Source: Nisaea sp. (GTDB lineage: Bacteria > Pseudomonadota > Alphaproteobacteria > Thalassobaculales > Thalassobaculaceae). From it: a DNA stretch of 64,000 nt. A program made the translations under genes and the position numbers. The DNA lies in NCBI RefSeq assembly GCF_017640745.1, contig NZ_JAEPQA010000021.1, positions 1 through 64,000 of the forward strand, written 5' to 3'. Below are positions 52,477 through 62,630 of this stretch, one piece after another. The notes below the pieces were generated by a model that was not told where the DNA came from, did not search any database, and was given only the letters and a program-made list of their open reading frames with translations. The first letter of the stretch is position 1. Each line of letters starts with the position of its first letter.

Positions 52477-54168
52477 TCAGGCGTTACTGAGCCGGCGGAC
52501 GAACTTGTCGACTTCCTCCTTGAGCGAGCCGATTTGCTTGCCCAGCTTGTCGGTCACGTCGGAGAGTTCGTGCGCGGCCTTGTCCGAGCGCTCGCCCGCC
52601 ATGTTCACCCGGCCGATATTTGACGTAACGGTTCCCGTCGCGTGGGAAACCTGCTCCACGTTCCCGGAGATTTCGCGGGTGGCGGAAGACTGCTCTTCCA
52701 CCGCGGCAGCGATCGCCGATGTGGTCTCGTCGATATTCTGGATGGTGCCGACGATCTTGCCGATCACCTCGGCGGCTTCCTTGGTCGCCTGCTGGATTGC
52801 GGAGATCTGCCCTGCGATTTCCTGGGTCGCACTGCCGGTCTGGTTCGCAAGCGATTTCACCTCGCTGGCGACGACGGCAAAGCCCTTGCCCGCTTCCCCG
52901 GCCCGTGCCGCCTCGATGGTGGCGTTGAGCGCGAGGAGGTTGGTCTGCTCGGCAATGTCATTGATCAGATTGACGACCTCGCCGATGCGTTCCGCCGAAC
53001 TCTGAAGGCTGATGACCTTGGCATTGGCGTCTTCGGCTTCGGTCGCCGCTGAACGCGAGATAGAGGCGGACTGGTCGGCCTGACGGCCGATTTCCGCGAT
53101 CGAGTTGGTCAGTTCTTCCGTTGCGGCGGCCACGCTCTGCAGGCTTTGCGACGCATTTTGCGCGGCGCTATCGGCTTCTCGTGCACTGTCCGCGGTTTCG
53201 GCTGCTGTCTGTTGCATGTCGGCCACAGAGCGACGCGCGGCTTCCGCCGAGTTCTGGACCTCGCCGGTCACACGGCCGATCGAGCTTTCGAGTTCCTTGA
53301 CGATCTCCTGCAGCAGGCGTCGGCGTTCGGCATCGGCCTTCTCGGCATCCTTCGCGCGGCTCTCCTCAAGCGCGGCGACGCGTGCGGCATTCTCCTTGAA
53401 GACCTGAACCGCCTTTGCCATTGCGCCGACTTCGTCCCGGCGGTCGATTCCGGGGACGCTAACCTCGATATTGTTCGCCGCGAGTTCGGACATCGTCCGG
53501 CGCAGCGCTTCCATCGGACCCGTGATGCCGCGGGAGATGGCAAGTCCGACGAGGATCATGACGACAAGGATGCCGGCGGTCAGTCCACCCGCTTTCAGAG
53601 CATAGTCCATCAAGGCTGCATCGATATCGTCGATGTAGATTCCGGTCCCGACGAAGATCTGCCAGGGCTCGATGAGCGCTACATAGGCAAGCTTTGGTTC
53701 AGGCACGTCGGAACCTGCTTTCGGCCACAGGTATTCAAAGCGCCCGCCGCCTGGCTCCTTCTGCAGCACGGAAACCATCTCGGCGATGATTCTGACGCCG
53801 TTCGGATCCTTGACGCCGAACATGTCGGTTCCCTTGAGGGAGGGTTTGGCGCCATGGACCACGTTGACGCCCTTCATGGTGTAGGCGAAGAGATACTCGA
53901 CCTCGCGGAAGCGGACAGCGAGCGCGTTTTTCTCCCACAGCGCGAGCGCTTCTTCCCGCGTCATCTCTCCGGCCGCCGCGCGGGCTTCGAGCGCAAGGGC
54001 TTCGGAAACGGCGACTTCGATCACCGACTTGATCTCGCGGGACCGCTCGTCATAGAGGTCGCCGCGCTTGATCCAGAGCGTGACGCCGATCTGAAGGGCC
54101 ATGGCAAATGCTGCGAGCAGAATGATCATCCCGATCTTCTGCGCAAAGGAGAGGCGGTCGAGTCCCAT
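52477..54168 (-). CDS. Methyl-accepting chemotaxis protein with single Cache domain
   Basis: This 563-residue transducer has TM1 at residues 11-31 ([20 protein letters not shown]). The periplasmic sensor at about 35-185 has the sCache pattern: [56 protein letters not shown]2 is at about 188-208, then a HAMP domain, then the signalling helices with the hairpin tip [38 protein letters not shown]. There is no C-terminal CheR-binding pentapeptide. Related sCache receptors bind small organic acids. The ligand here is unknown. Confidence 0.94.
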   Translation of the reverse strand: MGLDRLSFAQKIGMIILLAAFAMALQIGVTLWIKRGDLYDERSREIKSVIEVAVSEALALEARAAAGEMTREEALALWEKNALAVRFREVEYLFAYTMKGVNVVHGAKPSLKGTDMFGVKDPNGVRIIAEMVSVLQKEPGGGRFEYLWPKAGSDVPEPKLAYVALIEPWQIFVGTGIYIDDIDAALMDYALKAGGLTAGILVVMILVGLAISRGITGPMEALRRTMSELAANNIEVSVPGIDRRDEVGAMAKAVQVFKENAARVAALEESRAKDAEKADAERRRLLQEIVKELESSIGRVTGEVQNSAEAARRSVADMQQTAAETADSAREADSAAQNASQSLQSVAAATEELTNSIAEIGRQADQSASISRSAATEAEDANAKVISLQSSAERIGEVVNLINDIAEQTNLLALNATIEAARAGEAGKGFAVVASEVKSLANQTGSATQEIAGQISAIQQATKEAAEVIGKIVGTIQNIDETTSAIAAAVEEQSSATREISGNVEQVSHATGTVTSNIGRVNMAGERSDKAAHELSDVTDKLGKQIGSLKEEVDKFVRRLSNA

Positions 54169-54449
54169 CGGGAAAGCTCCGGAAAAAGGAACGTAATCAA
54201 CCTTATTATGCAGTTATTCGGTTAAGGATCGGCTAACAGGCCGATGTCTTGATCAGTGTTTTGAAGGTCAAGTAATCGGCAAGAAATATATATTTTTGCT
54301 ATGGTTATTTCGTGGGCCGGATTTCACGGCAAGTGACGGTCTGCGGCGAGATGACCTATCTTGGATCTTCCAGGCGACACCACATAGAAGGCGCAGGAGA
54401 ACGCATTTCGCCAGCATGGCGGGCGTCAAAACAGGGAAGGGGACTTCGA

Positions 54450-54890
54450 ATGCAGGTAGCGCATAAAGCATGGGTTCTGGTGGCCGACGGCGAACGTTTC
54501 GTCGTCTACGAGAACCACGGCGACGCCGATCTGATCGATCTGCGCGTGGTCGGCAACGAACACACCAGCAATCCCGCAGACCATCTGCAGGGCACAGACC
54601 GTCCGGGGCGGTTGAACGATCCCTCGGCGGGCCAGAAGAGCGCAGTGGAAGCCACGAACTGGCATGTGCTCGAAAAGCAGCATTTCGCCGAAACCACTGC
54701 CGCGAAACTCAATGACTGGGCGCTTAGCAAGAAGTTCGAGGATCTCGTCGTGATCGCGGACCCGAGGACGCTTGGAAACCTGAGGCCGCATTACAGCCAG
54801 TCAGTGAAAGCGAGACTGCGCAAGGAACTCGACAAGGATCTGACCCATTTGCCGGTCAACGAGATCGAGCAGGCGCTCTCCCGCCTCTGA
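54450..54890 (+). CDS. Host-attachment-type protein (HAT/baeRF-like)
   Basis: The product has 146 residues from the ATG at 54450, with AAGGGGA upstream. It matches the family annotated as protein required for attachment to host cells: HKAWVLVADGERFVVYEN, LQGTDRPGRLNDPSAGQKSA, WHVLEKQHFAETTAAKLNDW, and the ending PRTLGNLRPHYSQSV with LTHLPVNEIEQAL. The fold is related to the archaeal release-factor-like baeRF group. In Agrobacterium-type bacteria a member was linked to plant attachment, but its biochemical role is unknown. Confidence 0.82.
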   Translation: MQVAHKAWVLVADGERFVVYENHGDADLIDLRVVGNEHTSNPADHLQGTDRPGRLNDPSAGQKSAVEATNWHVLEKQHFAETTAAKLNDWALSKKFEDLVVIADPRTLGNLRPHYSQSVKARLRKELDKDLTHLPVNEIEQALSRL

Positions 54891-54906
54891 TCTCTTTCCG
54901 AAAAGC

Positions 54907-54945
54907 GAAGAGGCCGCCGCGAAAGGGTCGCGGCCGCCTCTTTGT
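54907..54945. terminator. Hairpin terminator between convergent genes
   Basis: AGAGGC and GCCGCGA pair with TCGCGGC and GCCTCT (one C-C mismatch), followed by TTTGT. It lies between the HAT gene and the nrdJ stop and may serve both. Confidence 0.65.
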
Positions 54946-54976
54946 GGGGTAGGGGACCCCGGGTATCGGAATACGC

Positions 54977-57900
54977 TCAGCCCGATGTTCCGCCGCAGGT
55001 ATCGCATTTCAGGCAGGTTCCGTTGCGCACCAAGGTGAAGTTGCCGCATTCGCCGCAGCTCTCGCCCTCGTAGCCCTTGATGCGGGCCTCGCGGATCCGG
55101 TTCAGCTTCTCGTCGACGGCATCCATGACCGTTTCGGAGACGGTGACCGAGGCTGATTTCTCGATCGTCGTGGTCACGGTTGCAGCCTGAGCCGCCGTGG
55201 CCGCCATCACCGGCTGGGCATTGTCGGTGCCGGTCGCCTTGATGGTCTGCGACTGGCCGCCCTGAAGCACCACCAGGTTCTTGCGGACATAACCGCGGCT
55301 GGTGATCGTGCCGACCTTTTCCATCAGCTGAGCCTTGGCCGCGTCCACCGCGTTCTCGTCATCGCCGTCGCCGATGCTGTCGGGCAGCAGGTCGTCGGTC
55401 TCGACATGGCTGAGATCGTGGCGGTCGAGATAGGAGATCGCCAGCTCGCGGAAGATGTAGTCGAGGATCGAGGTCGCCATCTTGATCGCGTCGTTGCCGG
55501 AGACCATGCCCTGCGGCTCGAAGCGGGTGAAGGTGAAGGCGTCGACATATTCCTCCAGCGGCACGCCGTACTGCAGGCCGATGGACACCGCGATGGCGAA
55601 ATTGTTCATCAGCGAGCGGAAGGCGGCGCCTTCCTTGTGCATGTCGATGAAGATCTCGCCGAGCTTGCCTTCCTCGTACTCGCCGGTCCTGAGATAGACC
55701 TTATGACCGCCGACATTGGCCTTCTGGGTATACCCCTTGCGGCGATGCGGCAGGCGGCGGCGTTCGGCGGCACGCTCGATGATCCGTTCGACGATCCGCT
55801 CCGCGACGATCGGCGCCTTCACGGCGGCGGGAGCCTCAAGGAGTTCCTCGAGATCGTCCTCCTCCTCGTCCTCCACCAGGGCGGAAGAGAGCGGCTGGCT
55901 CAGCTTCGAGCCGTCGCGATAGAGCGCATTGGCTTTCAGGCCGAGCTTCCAGGAGAGGATATAGGCATCCGAGCAATCCTGGACCGTCGCCGAATTCGGC
56001 ATGTTGATGGTCTTGGAGATCGCCCCGGTGATGAAGGGCTGGGAGGCCGCCATCATCCGGATGTGGCTCTCGGTCGAGAGGAAGCGCTTGCCGATCCGGC
56101 CGCATGGGTTGGCGCAGTCGAACACCGGTAGATGCTCGTCCTTCAGTCCCGGCGCGCCTTCAAGCGTCATCGCACCGCAGACATAGGTGTTGGCATCCTC
56201 GATCTGTTTCTTGCTGAAGCCGAGGCTCTGCAGCATGTCGAAGGAGAGGTCGTTCAGCTGCGCGTCGGTGAAGCCGAGCGTGTCGCGGCAGAAATCCTCG
56301 CCGAGGGTCCACTTGTTGAAGGCGAACTTGATATCGAAGGCGCTGGCGACCGCATCCTGCACCGCCTTGACCTGCTCATCGCCGAAGCCCTTCGCCTTGA
56401 GGCTTTCCGGGTTGATCCCCGGGGCGCCTTCGAGCGTTCCGTGGCCGACCGCGTAGCGGATCATATCTTCGATCTGCTCGTCCTCGTAACCGAGGTTGCG
56501 CAGCGCTTCCGGCACGATGCGGTTGATGATCTTGAAGTAGCCGCCGCCGGCGAGCTTCTTGAACTTCACCAGGGCGAAGTCCGGCTCGATACCGGTGGTA
56601 TCGCAATCCATGACAAGGCCGATGGTGCCGGTCGGGGCGATCACCGTGGTCTGGGCATTGCGGTAGCCGTGCTGCTCGCCGAGTTCTAGCGCCGCGTCCC
56701 AGGCCGCGATCGCGGCCGCGTTGAGCGCGGTGTTCGGGCTCTTCGAGGCGTCGAGCGGTACCGGGTTGATCGCGATGTCCTCGTAGCCGGTCTCTTCGCC
56801 ATAGGCCGCACGGCGATGGTTGCGGATGACCCGCAGCATGTGCGCCGCGTTAGGCTCGTATTCCGGGAAGGTGCCGAGCTGACCAGCCATCTCCGCCGAG
56901 GTCTTGTAGGCGATGCCGGTCATCAGGGCGCTGATCGCGCCGCACAGCTCGCGGCCTTCGTCGCTGTCATAGGAGAAGCCACTGGCCATCAGCAGGCCGC
57001 CGATATTGGCGAAGCCGAGGCCGAGGGTCCGGAAGTCGTAGGACAGCTTGGCGATTTCCTTCGACGGGAACTGCGCCATCAGGACCGAGATTTCGAGCGT
57101 GATGGTCCAGATCCGGGTGGCATGCTCGAAGGCCTCGATATCGAAGCTGCCGTCCTCGTGCCGGAACTGCATCAGGTTCATCGAGGCGAGGTTGCAGGCC
57201 GTGTCGTCGAGGAACATGTACTCGGAGCACGGGTTGGACGCGTTGATCCGTCCCGAGGCCGGGCAGGTGTGCCACTCGTTGATCGTGGTGTCGTACTGGA
57301 TCCCCGGATCGGCGCAGGACCAGGCCGCGTTGGAGACCTTATCCCAGAGCTCGGCCGCGTTGACGGACTTGGCGACCTTGCCGTCGGTGCGGCGGATGAG
57401 GTCCCAGTTCCGGCCTTCCGCGACGGCTTCGAGGAAGTCGTTGGTGACGCGGATCGAGTTGTTCGAGTTCTGGCCCGAAACGGTGAGATAGGCCTCGCTG
57501 TCCCAGTCGGTGTCGTAGGTCGGGAACTCGATGGCGGTGTAGCCCTGCTCTGCGAACTGGATGACCCGCTGGATATAGTTCTCCGGGATCATGACCTTGC
57601 GGGCGGCCTTGATGGCCTTCTTCAGCGCCGGGTTCTGCTTCGGATCGAAGCGGGCCTCGCCCTCGACACCCTCGGCGTCACGGCAGGCGGCCATCACCTC
57701 GTTCATGTGCTTCTGCGCGAGCTTGGAGCCGGCGACGAGGGACGCCACCTTCTGCTCCTCGATCACCTTCCAGTCGATATATTTCTCGATGTCCGGGTGA
57801 TCGATGTCGACGGTGACCATCTTCGCCGCCCGACGGGTGGTGCCGCCGGACTTGATGGCGCCGGCCGCGCGGTCGCCGATCTTCAGGAAGCTCATCAGGC

Positions 57901-58657
57901 CGGAGGACTTGCCGCCGCCGGAGAGGGACTCGCCCTCGCCACGCAGGCGGGAGAAGTTGGAGCCGGTGCCGGAGCCGTATTTAAAGAGCCGCGCTTCGCG
58001 GACCCAGAGGTCCATGATGCCGCCTTCATTCACCAGGTCGTCGCTGACGCCCTGGATGAAGCAGGCATGGGGCTGCGGGTGCTCGTAGGCCGACTTGGAG
58101 CGGACCAGCTTGCCGGTCTTGTAGTCGACATAGTGGTGCCCCTGGGCCGGGCCGTCGATGCCATAAGCCCAGTGCAGGCCGGTATTGAACCACTGGGGGG
58201 AGTTCGGGGCCGCCATCTGCCGGCAGAGCATATGGCACATTTCTTCATAATAGGTCTTGGCGTCGGCCTCGCTGTCGAAATAGCCGCCTTTCCAGCCCCA
58301 GTAGGTCCAGGTGCCGGCCAGCCGGTTGAAGACCTGCTTGGCGCTGGATTCGCCGACAGAGCGCTCGGCTTCCGGCAGCTTCGCCAGGGCCTTCTCGTCG
58401 GGCACCATGCGCCAGAGCCAGGAGGGAACGTCGTTCTCCTCGAACGGCTTCAGCTTCGCGGGGATGCCGGCCTTGCGAAAATACTTTTGCGCCAGGATAT
58501 CGCAGGCCACCTGCGACCAATCCGCGGGCACCTCGATATCGCTGTTCTGGAACACCACGGAGCCGTCCGGATTCCGGATCTCGCTGCTGGTCTTCCTGAA
58601 CTTAATACCCGCGTAAGGACCTTTCTTCGCGTCCGTAAACCGGCGATCAATTCTCAT
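54977..58657 (-). CDS. nrdJ: Vitamin B12-dependent (class II) ribonucleotide reductase
   Basis: This 1226-residue enzyme reduces ribonucleotides with adenosylcobalamin. The start [20 protein letters not shown] is chosen because the longer open frame would add about 93 residues of AT-rich leader. Features in order are [15 protein letters not shown] near residue 180, the finger-loop region ([19 protein letters not shown]), [20 protein letters not shown] with the catalytic cysteine near 490, the allosteric middle, [13 protein letters not shown], and a C-terminal zinc ribbon with CGECG and CDTCGG that carries the reducing cysteines. A perfect 18-bp palindrome lies 47 bp upstream. Confidence 0.96.
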   Translation of the reverse strand: MRIDRRFTDAKKGPYAGIKFRKTSSEIRNPDGSVVFQNSDIEVPADWSQVACDILAQKYFRKAGIPAKLKPFEENDVPSWLWRMVPDEKALAKLPEAERSVGESSAKQVFNRLAGTWTYWGWKGGYFDSEADAKTYYEEMCHMLCRQMAAPNSPQWFNTGLHWAYGIDGPAQGHHYVDYKTGKLVRSKSAYEHPQPHACFIQGVSDDLVNEGGIMDLWVREARLFKYGSGTGSNFSRLRGEGESLSGGGKSSGLMSFLKIGDRAAGAIKSGGTTRRAAKMVTVDIDHPDIEKYIDWKVIEEQKVASLVAGSKLAQKHMNEVMAACRDAEGVEGEARFDPKQNPALKKAIKAARKVMIPENYIQRVIQFAEQGYTAIEFPTYDTDWDSEAYLTVSGQNSNNSIRVTNDFLEAVAEGRNWDLIRRTDGKVAKSVNAAELWDKVSNAAWSCADPGIQYDTTINEWHTCPASGRINASNPCSEYMFLDDTACNLASMNLMQFRHEDGSFDIEAFEHATRIWTITLEISVLMAQFPSKEIAKLSYDFRTLGLGFANIGGLLMASGFSYDSDEGRELCGAISALMTGIAYKTSAEMAGQLGTFPEYEPNAAHMLRVIRNHRRAAYGEETGYEDIAINPVPLDASKSPNTALNAAAIAAWDAALELGEQHGYRNAQTTVIAPTGTIGLVMDCDTTGIEPDFALVKFKKLAGGGYFKIINRIVPEALRNLGYEDEQIEDMIRYAVGHGTLEGAPGINPESLKAKGFGDEQVKAVQDAVASAFDIKFAFNKWTLGEDFCRDTLGFTDAQLNDLSFDMLQSLGFSKKQIEDANTYVCGAMTLEGAPGLKDEHLPVFDCANPCGRIGKRFLSTESHIRMMAASQPFITGAISKTINMPNSATVQDCSDAYILSWKLGLKANALYRDGSKLSQPLSSALVEDEEEDDLEELLEAPAAVKAPIVAERIVERIIERAAERRRLPHRRKGYTQKANVGGHKVYLRTGEYEEGKLGEIFIDMHKEGAAFRSLMNNFAIAVSIGLQYGVPLEEYVDAFTFTRFEPQGMVSGNDAIKMATSILDYIFRELAISYLDRHDLSHVETDDLLPDSIGDGDDENAVDAAKAQLMEKVGTITSRGYVRKNLVVLQGGQSQTIKATGTDNAQPVMAATAAQAATVTTTIEKSASVTVSETVMDAVDEKLNRIREARIKGYEGESCGECGNFTLVRNGTCLKCDTCGGTSG

Positions 58658-58704
58658 GCTTGGAACCCCCCGTTCCGTCTTCATCAGTGGCGTTGAGCGC
58701 TGAC

Positions 58705-58722
58705 GCCACAAGATCTTGTGGC
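58705..58722. promoter_or_regulatory. Perfect 18-bp palindrome upstream of nrdJ
   Basis: GCCACAAGATCTTGTGGC is its own exact reverse complement and ends 47 bp before the nrdJ ATG. The ACAAGATCTTGTG core resembles NrdR boxes (ACA-N-TAT-N-TTGTG type) used to repress ribonucleotide reductase genes. It is a probable operator. Confidence 0.5.
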
Positions 58723-59048
58723 CAAGGGTTGAGACGATACCGGATTTGGGTTCGGTGAAGCAATGATAAATGAACCTGAGGGGGAGAAAAAATGAATGTT
58801 GTTCGGAGTATCGCGGAAAACTGCGGATTGCAGGTTTCGTCAGGTCTTTTGAAAGTAAAATAGAAATAAAGTTGAAGTAATTCCACCAATCAAAATCGGT
58901 GAATTTTGGGAAGCCATCACTTGTCCGATCATGCAATGCAGACCGGCGGATCGAAGTCTCAAAACCATGTTTGAGCTTCGCTTTTCTATTTGAAGGCCCG
59001 TGCCAAGCCGTCTCTGGAAATAATGCCGCTATCGCGCTCGGGGATCAA

Positions 59049-59090
59049 CACATTTTGTGCGTCGAATTGTCATAAAATCTACATCTAGTG
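59049..59090. promoter_or_regulatory. Pair of NrdR-like boxes, about 30 bp apart
   Basis: CACATTTTGTGC (59049-59060) and CTACATCTAGTG (59079-59090) have centres 30 bp apart, close to the three-turn spacing known for NrdR box pairs. They lie nearer the LysE gene than nrdJ. The match to the box consensus is loose. Confidence 0.3.
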
Positions 59091-59232
59091 GCTCGGCGCG
59101 GGTTTCCGCACTTTGCCACGCGTCTGGGGGAGGGAGCGGGAAGTCCGGGCCTTGCTTGACCTTCCGTATCTGTGGCTCACTTCACCGCGCCGTCCGTCCG
59201 GGCGGCACAAGATCTGGACAAGGAGCAGTCCC

Positions 59233-59862
59233 ATGGATCCGGCAATCTGGCTCGCCTTCGCGGCTGCGAGTTCCATCATGCTCGCCATTCCCGGTCCGAC
59301 GGTGATGATGGTGGCGAGCTACGCCATGTCGCGGGGACGGGAAACCGGCTGGGCGACGGTTCCGGGCGTCGCCCTTGGCGACCTGACGGCGATGACCGTT
59401 TCGCTCGCCGGAGCCGGCGCGGTGCTCGCCGCCTCGGCCGATCTCTTCACTATCCTCAAGCTTGCCGGAGCCGCCTATCTCGTCTGGCTCGGCGTCCAGC
59501 TCTGGCGGAGCGAGCCTAAGCTTGCCGCCGCACCGGCCTCGAACGGTCGAAGGGACAAGGCGAAGATGTTTGCCAATGCCTACGTCGTCACCGCGCTCAA
59601 TCCGAAAGGGATCGTTTTCTTTGTCGCCTTCGTTCCGCAATTCGTCGATCCGGCTCGGCCGCTGCTGGCCCAGTTCGCGATTTTGATCGCGACCTTCATC
59701 ATCCTCGGCGCCATCAATGCAGCTTTCTGGGCGGTCATGGCGGGAACCATGCGCAGCAGGTTCTCCAGTCCGGGCGCACTCCGGCTGGTCAATCGCCTCG
59801 GCGGAAGCGCGATGATCGGGGCCGGGCTTCTGACGGCGATGACGCGGCGCGCGGCAAGCTAG
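59233..59862 (+). CDS. LysE/RhtB-family amino-acid exporter
   Basis: The product has 209 residues from the ATG at 59233, with AGGAG upstream. It has six hydrophobic segments. The first loop reads MLAIPGPTVMMVASYAMSRG, the family hallmark P-G-P. The next is GRETGWATVPGVALGDLTAM, and the middle has NPKGIVFFVAFVPQFV, the typical N-P-K motif. Family members export lysine, homoserine, threonine or other amino acids. The substrate is unknown. The RraA-like gene lies 34 bp downstream and is probably co-transcribed. Confidence 0.9.
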   Translation: MDPAIWLAFAAASSIMLAIPGPTVMMVASYAMSRGRETGWATVPGVALGDLTAMTVSLAGAGAVLAASADLFTILKLAGAAYLVWLGVQLWRSEPKLAAAPASNGRRDKAKMFANAYVVTALNPKGIVFFVAFVPQFVDPARPLLAQFAILIATFIILGAINAAFWAVMAGTMRSRFSSPGALRLVNRLGGSAMIGAGLLTAMTRRAAS

Positions 59863-59896
59863 ACATTCAAACCAAGATAACCAAGGGAGACCTTTC

Positions 59897-60562
59897 ATGC
59901 CGATTCTTCGTTACAAGGCCGACTATCAGCCGCTCGATGTCGCCACGCTGGAGCGCTGGAAGGGCGTGCCCCCCGCGGTTGCGGGCGACTGCATGAATCG
60001 CATGAACTGCATGGCTGGGCGGGTGTCGCCGCTTCATCCGGACATGCGGATCGTCGGCCATGCGCGCACGATCTCGGTCATGGCCGGAGACAATCTCTGC
60101 GTCCATGCAGCGATTCCGTTGATGCGGCCTGGGGAAATCATCGTGATCGATGCCGGCGGCAATCCGGATGTCGCCATTATCGGAGAGATCCTGGTGACCG
60201 CGGCGAAGCTCAAGGGAGTGGCCGGATTCGTCATCGACGGCGCGGCGCGGGACGTGGCCGACCTGAGGGGCGGGGACATCCCGGTATTCGCCTCGGCATC
60301 GGTGCCGGCCGGGCCGCACAAGGGCTTTGGCGGGTCCATCGACGGTCCGATCTCCTGCGGCGGCGTTCCGGTGCGGACCGGCGACCTGATTCTGGGGGAT
60401 GCGGACGGCGTCACCGTGGTGCCGCTGCATCAGGCCGCGGCGATCCTCGAGGCGGGCGAGGCGCATGTGCGGAAAGAGGCGGACATGCTTGCGAAACTGG
60501 CGGCCGGGACCACCACGGCGGAGATGCTGGGGATCGAGATTCCCGAGGTGAACGCCGAATGA
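59897..60562 (+). CDS. RraA/4-hydroxy-4-methyl-2-oxoglutarate aldolase-family protein
   Basis: The product has 221 residues of the RraA/HMG aldolase family. Signatures are RIVGHARTISVMAGDN near residue 50, PGEIIVIDAGGNPDVAIIGE near 78, and VAGFVIDGAARDVADLR, which contains the metal-binding G-x-x-R-D. The end SFGG-like loop reads GPHKGFGGSIDGPISCGGVP. Enzymes of this type split 4-hydroxy-4-methyl-2-oxoglutarate or decarboxylate oxaloacetate. Some act as RNase E inhibitors. Catalytic function is more likely, as the R-D pair is intact. Confidence 0.85.
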   Translation: MPILRYKADYQPLDVATLERWKGVPPAVAGDCMNRMNCMAGRVSPLHPDMRIVGHARTISVMAGDNLCVHAAIPLMRPGEIIVIDAGGNPDVAIIGEILVTAAKLKGVAGFVIDGAARDVADLRGGDIPVFASASVPAGPHKGFGGSIDGPISCGGVPVRTGDLILGDADGVTVVPLHQAAAILEAGEAHVRKEADMLAKLAAGTTTAEMLGIEIPEVNAE

Positions 60563-60652
60563 ACCTTGCGCGGCGCGTCTGACTGGACGTCGCGCCGCAG
60601 CAATGACATATTCCGCCAACGTCTTGACGCATATGACGGGTAGGTTTGGTCG

Positions 60653-61006
60653 ATGAATATCGGCACGGCAATTTACACATGGCTGAACGGCCGCGAGGTC
60701 GGGCAGGACAAGTTCGGAAACCGTTACTACGAGCACAAGTCCGAGCCCGCGCGGGGATACCGCCGCAAGCGCTGGGTGATCTACAAGGGCCTCGACGAGG
60801 CCTCGAAGGTCCCGGCGGAATGGCATGCCTGGCTGCATTACACCGCGGAAGCTCCGCTGCCGACGGACCAGAGGTTCGAGTGGCAGAAGGAGCATCTGCC
60901 GAACCTGACCGGCACCCGCTACGCGTACCGGCCGCCGGGGCATGTGCTTGAGGGCGGCAAGCGCGCGCCCGCGACGGGCGATTACGAGGCCTGGACGCCG
61001 AACTGA
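60653..61006 (+). CDS. NADH:ubiquinone oxidoreductase subunit NDUFA12
   Basis: This 117-residue accessory subunit of complex I is shared by mitochondria and alphaproteobacteria. It matches NDUFA12/B17.2: MNIGTAIYTWLNGREVGQDK, GNRYYEHKSEPARGYRRKRW, VIYKGLDEASKVPAEWHAWL, and ending APATGDYEAWTPN. It lies on the outer face of the hydrophilic arm. The downstream mlaD and DUF2155 genes follow on the same strand, a cluster common in alphaproteobacteria. Confidence 0.93.
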   Translation: MNIGTAIYTWLNGREVGQDKFGNRYYEHKSEPARGYRRKRWVIYKGLDEASKVPAEWHAWLHYTAEAPLPTDQRFEWQKEHLPNLTGTRYAYRPPGHVLEGGKRAPATGDYEAWTPN

Positions 61007-61065
61007 CGGCACGCCGCCGCGCACGTCCCTGCGGGCCGGCGTTCTCTCCAACCCGCCGAGGGAAA

Positions 61066-61524
61066 ATGAAGCGCAATACGATCGAAACGGTAATGGGCGC
61101 GGTGGTGCTGGTTGTGGCCGGCATCTTCATGGCGTTCGCCTACGTTTCCGCGGACCTGAAAACCGGCGGCGGCTACACCGTTATCGCGACCTTTAACAAG
61201 GTGGCGGGGCTCGCCGTTGGCGGCGATGTCCGGATGAGCGGCATCAAGATCGGCACGATCGTCAGCCAGAGACTCGACAAGGAAACCTTCCTTGCCGAGG
61301 TCACCATGAATATCCGCGATGACATCGAATTGCCGCTCGACAGTGCGGCGGCGATCTCGAGCGAGAGCCTGCTGGGCGGGAACTATCTCGAGATCATCCC
61401 GGGCGGCGATCCGGACACGATAAAGGACGGCGGCAAGATCGAGTACACGCAGGATCCGGTGGATATCGTGCAGCTTATCGGCAAGTTCATCTTCTCGGCC
61501 GGCGAGGTCGCGGACAAGAAATAG
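61066..61524 (+). CDS. mlaD: Outer-membrane lipid asymmetry protein MlaD
   Basis: This 152-residue protein has an N-terminal membrane anchor (VMGAVVLVVAGIFMAFAYVS), then an MCE domain: GYTVIATFNKVAGLAVGGDV, RMSGIKIGTIVSQRLDKETF, ISSESLLGGNYLEIIPGGDP. MlaD forms the hexameric lipid-binding ring with MlaFE for retrograde or anterograde phospholipid movement. The partners mlaE and mlaF are not in the window. It is followed 25 bp later by the DUF2155 gene. Confidence 0.92.
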   Translation: MKRNTIETVMGAVVLVVAGIFMAFAYVSADLKTGGGYTVIATFNKVAGLAVGGDVRMSGIKIGTIVSQRLDKETFLAEVTMNIRDDIELPLDSAAAISSESLLGGNYLEIIPGGDPDTIKDGGKIEYTQDPVDIVQLIGKFIFSAGEVADKK

Positions 61525-61549
61525 GCGGAACGCCGTCGGGGCCGGTTGC

Positions 61550-61987
61550 ATGAGACTGACGAAAACCGCTTTGTCATTGGCTATCGTGGCCGGAATCATG
61601 TGCGCTCTGCCGGCCGCGGCCCAGACCGGCACTGAACCGCGCGAACCTGCCTGGATCGATTTGCCGGTCGCTGTGCTGCAGGGGCTGGACAAGATCACCG
61701 CCCGGATCTCCACATTCGAGATCCCGGTCGACCAGACCGGCCGGTTCGGCACCTTCATCATCACCCCGCGGGCCTGCCGCCAGAAGCCACCGACGGAGAC
61801 GCCGGAGAGCGCGGCCTTTCTTGAAATCGACGAGCAGAAACCGGACGAGGAACAGGCGCGTCTCTTTACCGGCTGGATGTTCGCCTCGAGCCCGGCGCTG
61901 AACGCCGTGGAGCATCCGGTCTACGACGTCTGGCTGCTTGAATGCAGGAGCGCTTCGACAAACGGCCAGTCGTCCGCTCCGCAATAG
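61550..61987 (+). CDS. DUF2155 secreted protein
   Basis: This 145-residue protein has a signal peptide (TALSLAIVAGIMCALPAAAQ). The mature part is the DUF2155 domain: WIDLPVAVLQGLDKITARIS, PVDQTGRFGTFIITPRACRQ, ARLFTGWMFASSPALNAVEH, PVYDVWLLEC. Two cysteines (in PRACR and LLECR) may pair. It occurs next to NDUFA12, mlaD and aat in many alphaproteobacteria, and its function is unknown. Its 3' end overlaps the aat gene on the other strand by 67 bp. Confidence 0.88.
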   Translation: MRLTKTALSLAIVAGIMCALPAAAQTGTEPREPAWIDLPVAVLQGLDKITARISTFEIPVDQTGRFGTFIITPRACRQKPPTETPESAAFLEIDEQKPDEEQARLFTGWMFASSPALNAVEHPVYDVWLLECRSASTNGQSSAPQ

Positions 61988-62574
61988 AACTCCGCCGGCG
62001 TCTTAAGTGCGTCTGCCAGCATGTCCCGGTATTGTTCCCGCGGGACTTCGACCGCTCCGAACTGCTGCAGATGGTCGGTGATGAACTGGCTGTCGAGCAG
62101 TGTGAATCCCGAGGCTTTCAGGCGTGCCACGAGATGGACCAGCGCGACCTTGCTCGCGTTCGGCTCGCGGCTGAACATACTCTCGCCGAAGAACGCCGCC
62201 CCGAGTGCCACTCCATAGAGCCCGCCGACCAGCTTTCCGTCCCGCCAGCATTCGATGCTATGGCCGTAGCCCATCTCGTGGAGCGAGAGATAGAGCCGGA
62301 AGATCTCGTCGTTTATCCAGGTGTCCGGGCGTTCCAGACGGGGCTCCGAACAGCCTTCGAGGACGGCCTTGAAATCCGTGTCGCAGCGAACCTCGAAGCG
62401 GCGGCGGCGGATTTCCTTGCGCAGGCTGCGCGAAACGTGGAACTCGTCGAGCGGCAGAATTCCGCGTTTGTCCGGATCGACGAAGAACGTGCGGGTGTCG
62501 CTGCGGCTTTCCGCCATCGGGAAGACCCCGATCGCGTAGGCCTGGAGCAGCAATTCGGGCCGCAATTGCGACAT
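61921..62574 (-). CDS. aat: Leucyl/phenylalanyl-tRNA-protein transferase
   Basis: This 217-residue enzyme adds Leu or Phe to N-terminal Arg or Lys, making substrates for ClpS/ClpAP. Features are ELLLQAYAIGVFPMAESRSD at the N-terminus (with the usual Y-x-x-G-x-F-P), VDPDKRGILPLDEFHVSRSL, GHSIECWRDGKLVGGLYGVA, LGAAFFGESMFSREPNASKV, and LLDSQFITDHLQQFGAVEVP. The length is normal. It converges on the DUF2155 gene, and its upstream neighbour is accC. Confidence 0.96.
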   Translation of the reverse strand: MSQLRPELLLQAYAIGVFPMAESRSDTRTFFVDPDKRGILPLDEFHVSRSLRKEIRRRRFEVRCDTDFKAVLEGCSEPRLERPDTWINDEIFRLYLSLHEMGYGHSIECWRDGKLVGGLYGVALGAAFFGESMFSREPNASKVALVHLVARLKASGFTLLDSQFITDHLQQFGAVEVPREQYRDMLADALKTPAEFYCGADDWPFVEALLHSSSQTS

Positions 62575-62630
62575 CGTGCCTGAGCCTCCTCACCGCCCTT
62601 GCGGGCGCTCGTCCGGAAAGGGTCGGCTCC

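Larger units (their letters stand above)
58658..59232. other. Intergenic region between nrdJ and the LysE gene
   Basis: This 575-bp stretch has AT-rich parts. It holds the palindrome at 58705-58722 and two shorter NrdR-like sequences at 59049-59060 and 59079-59090. I looked for a cobalamin riboswitch upstream of nrdJ and see none. The stretch 58740-59040 shows no gene I can support. Confidence 0.5.

Noticed and set aside
58658-59232. Cobalamin riboswitch upstream of the B12-dependent reductase
   Set aside because: No B12-box or the conserved purine-rich and CTGCCCCCGC-like words were found on the minus strand.
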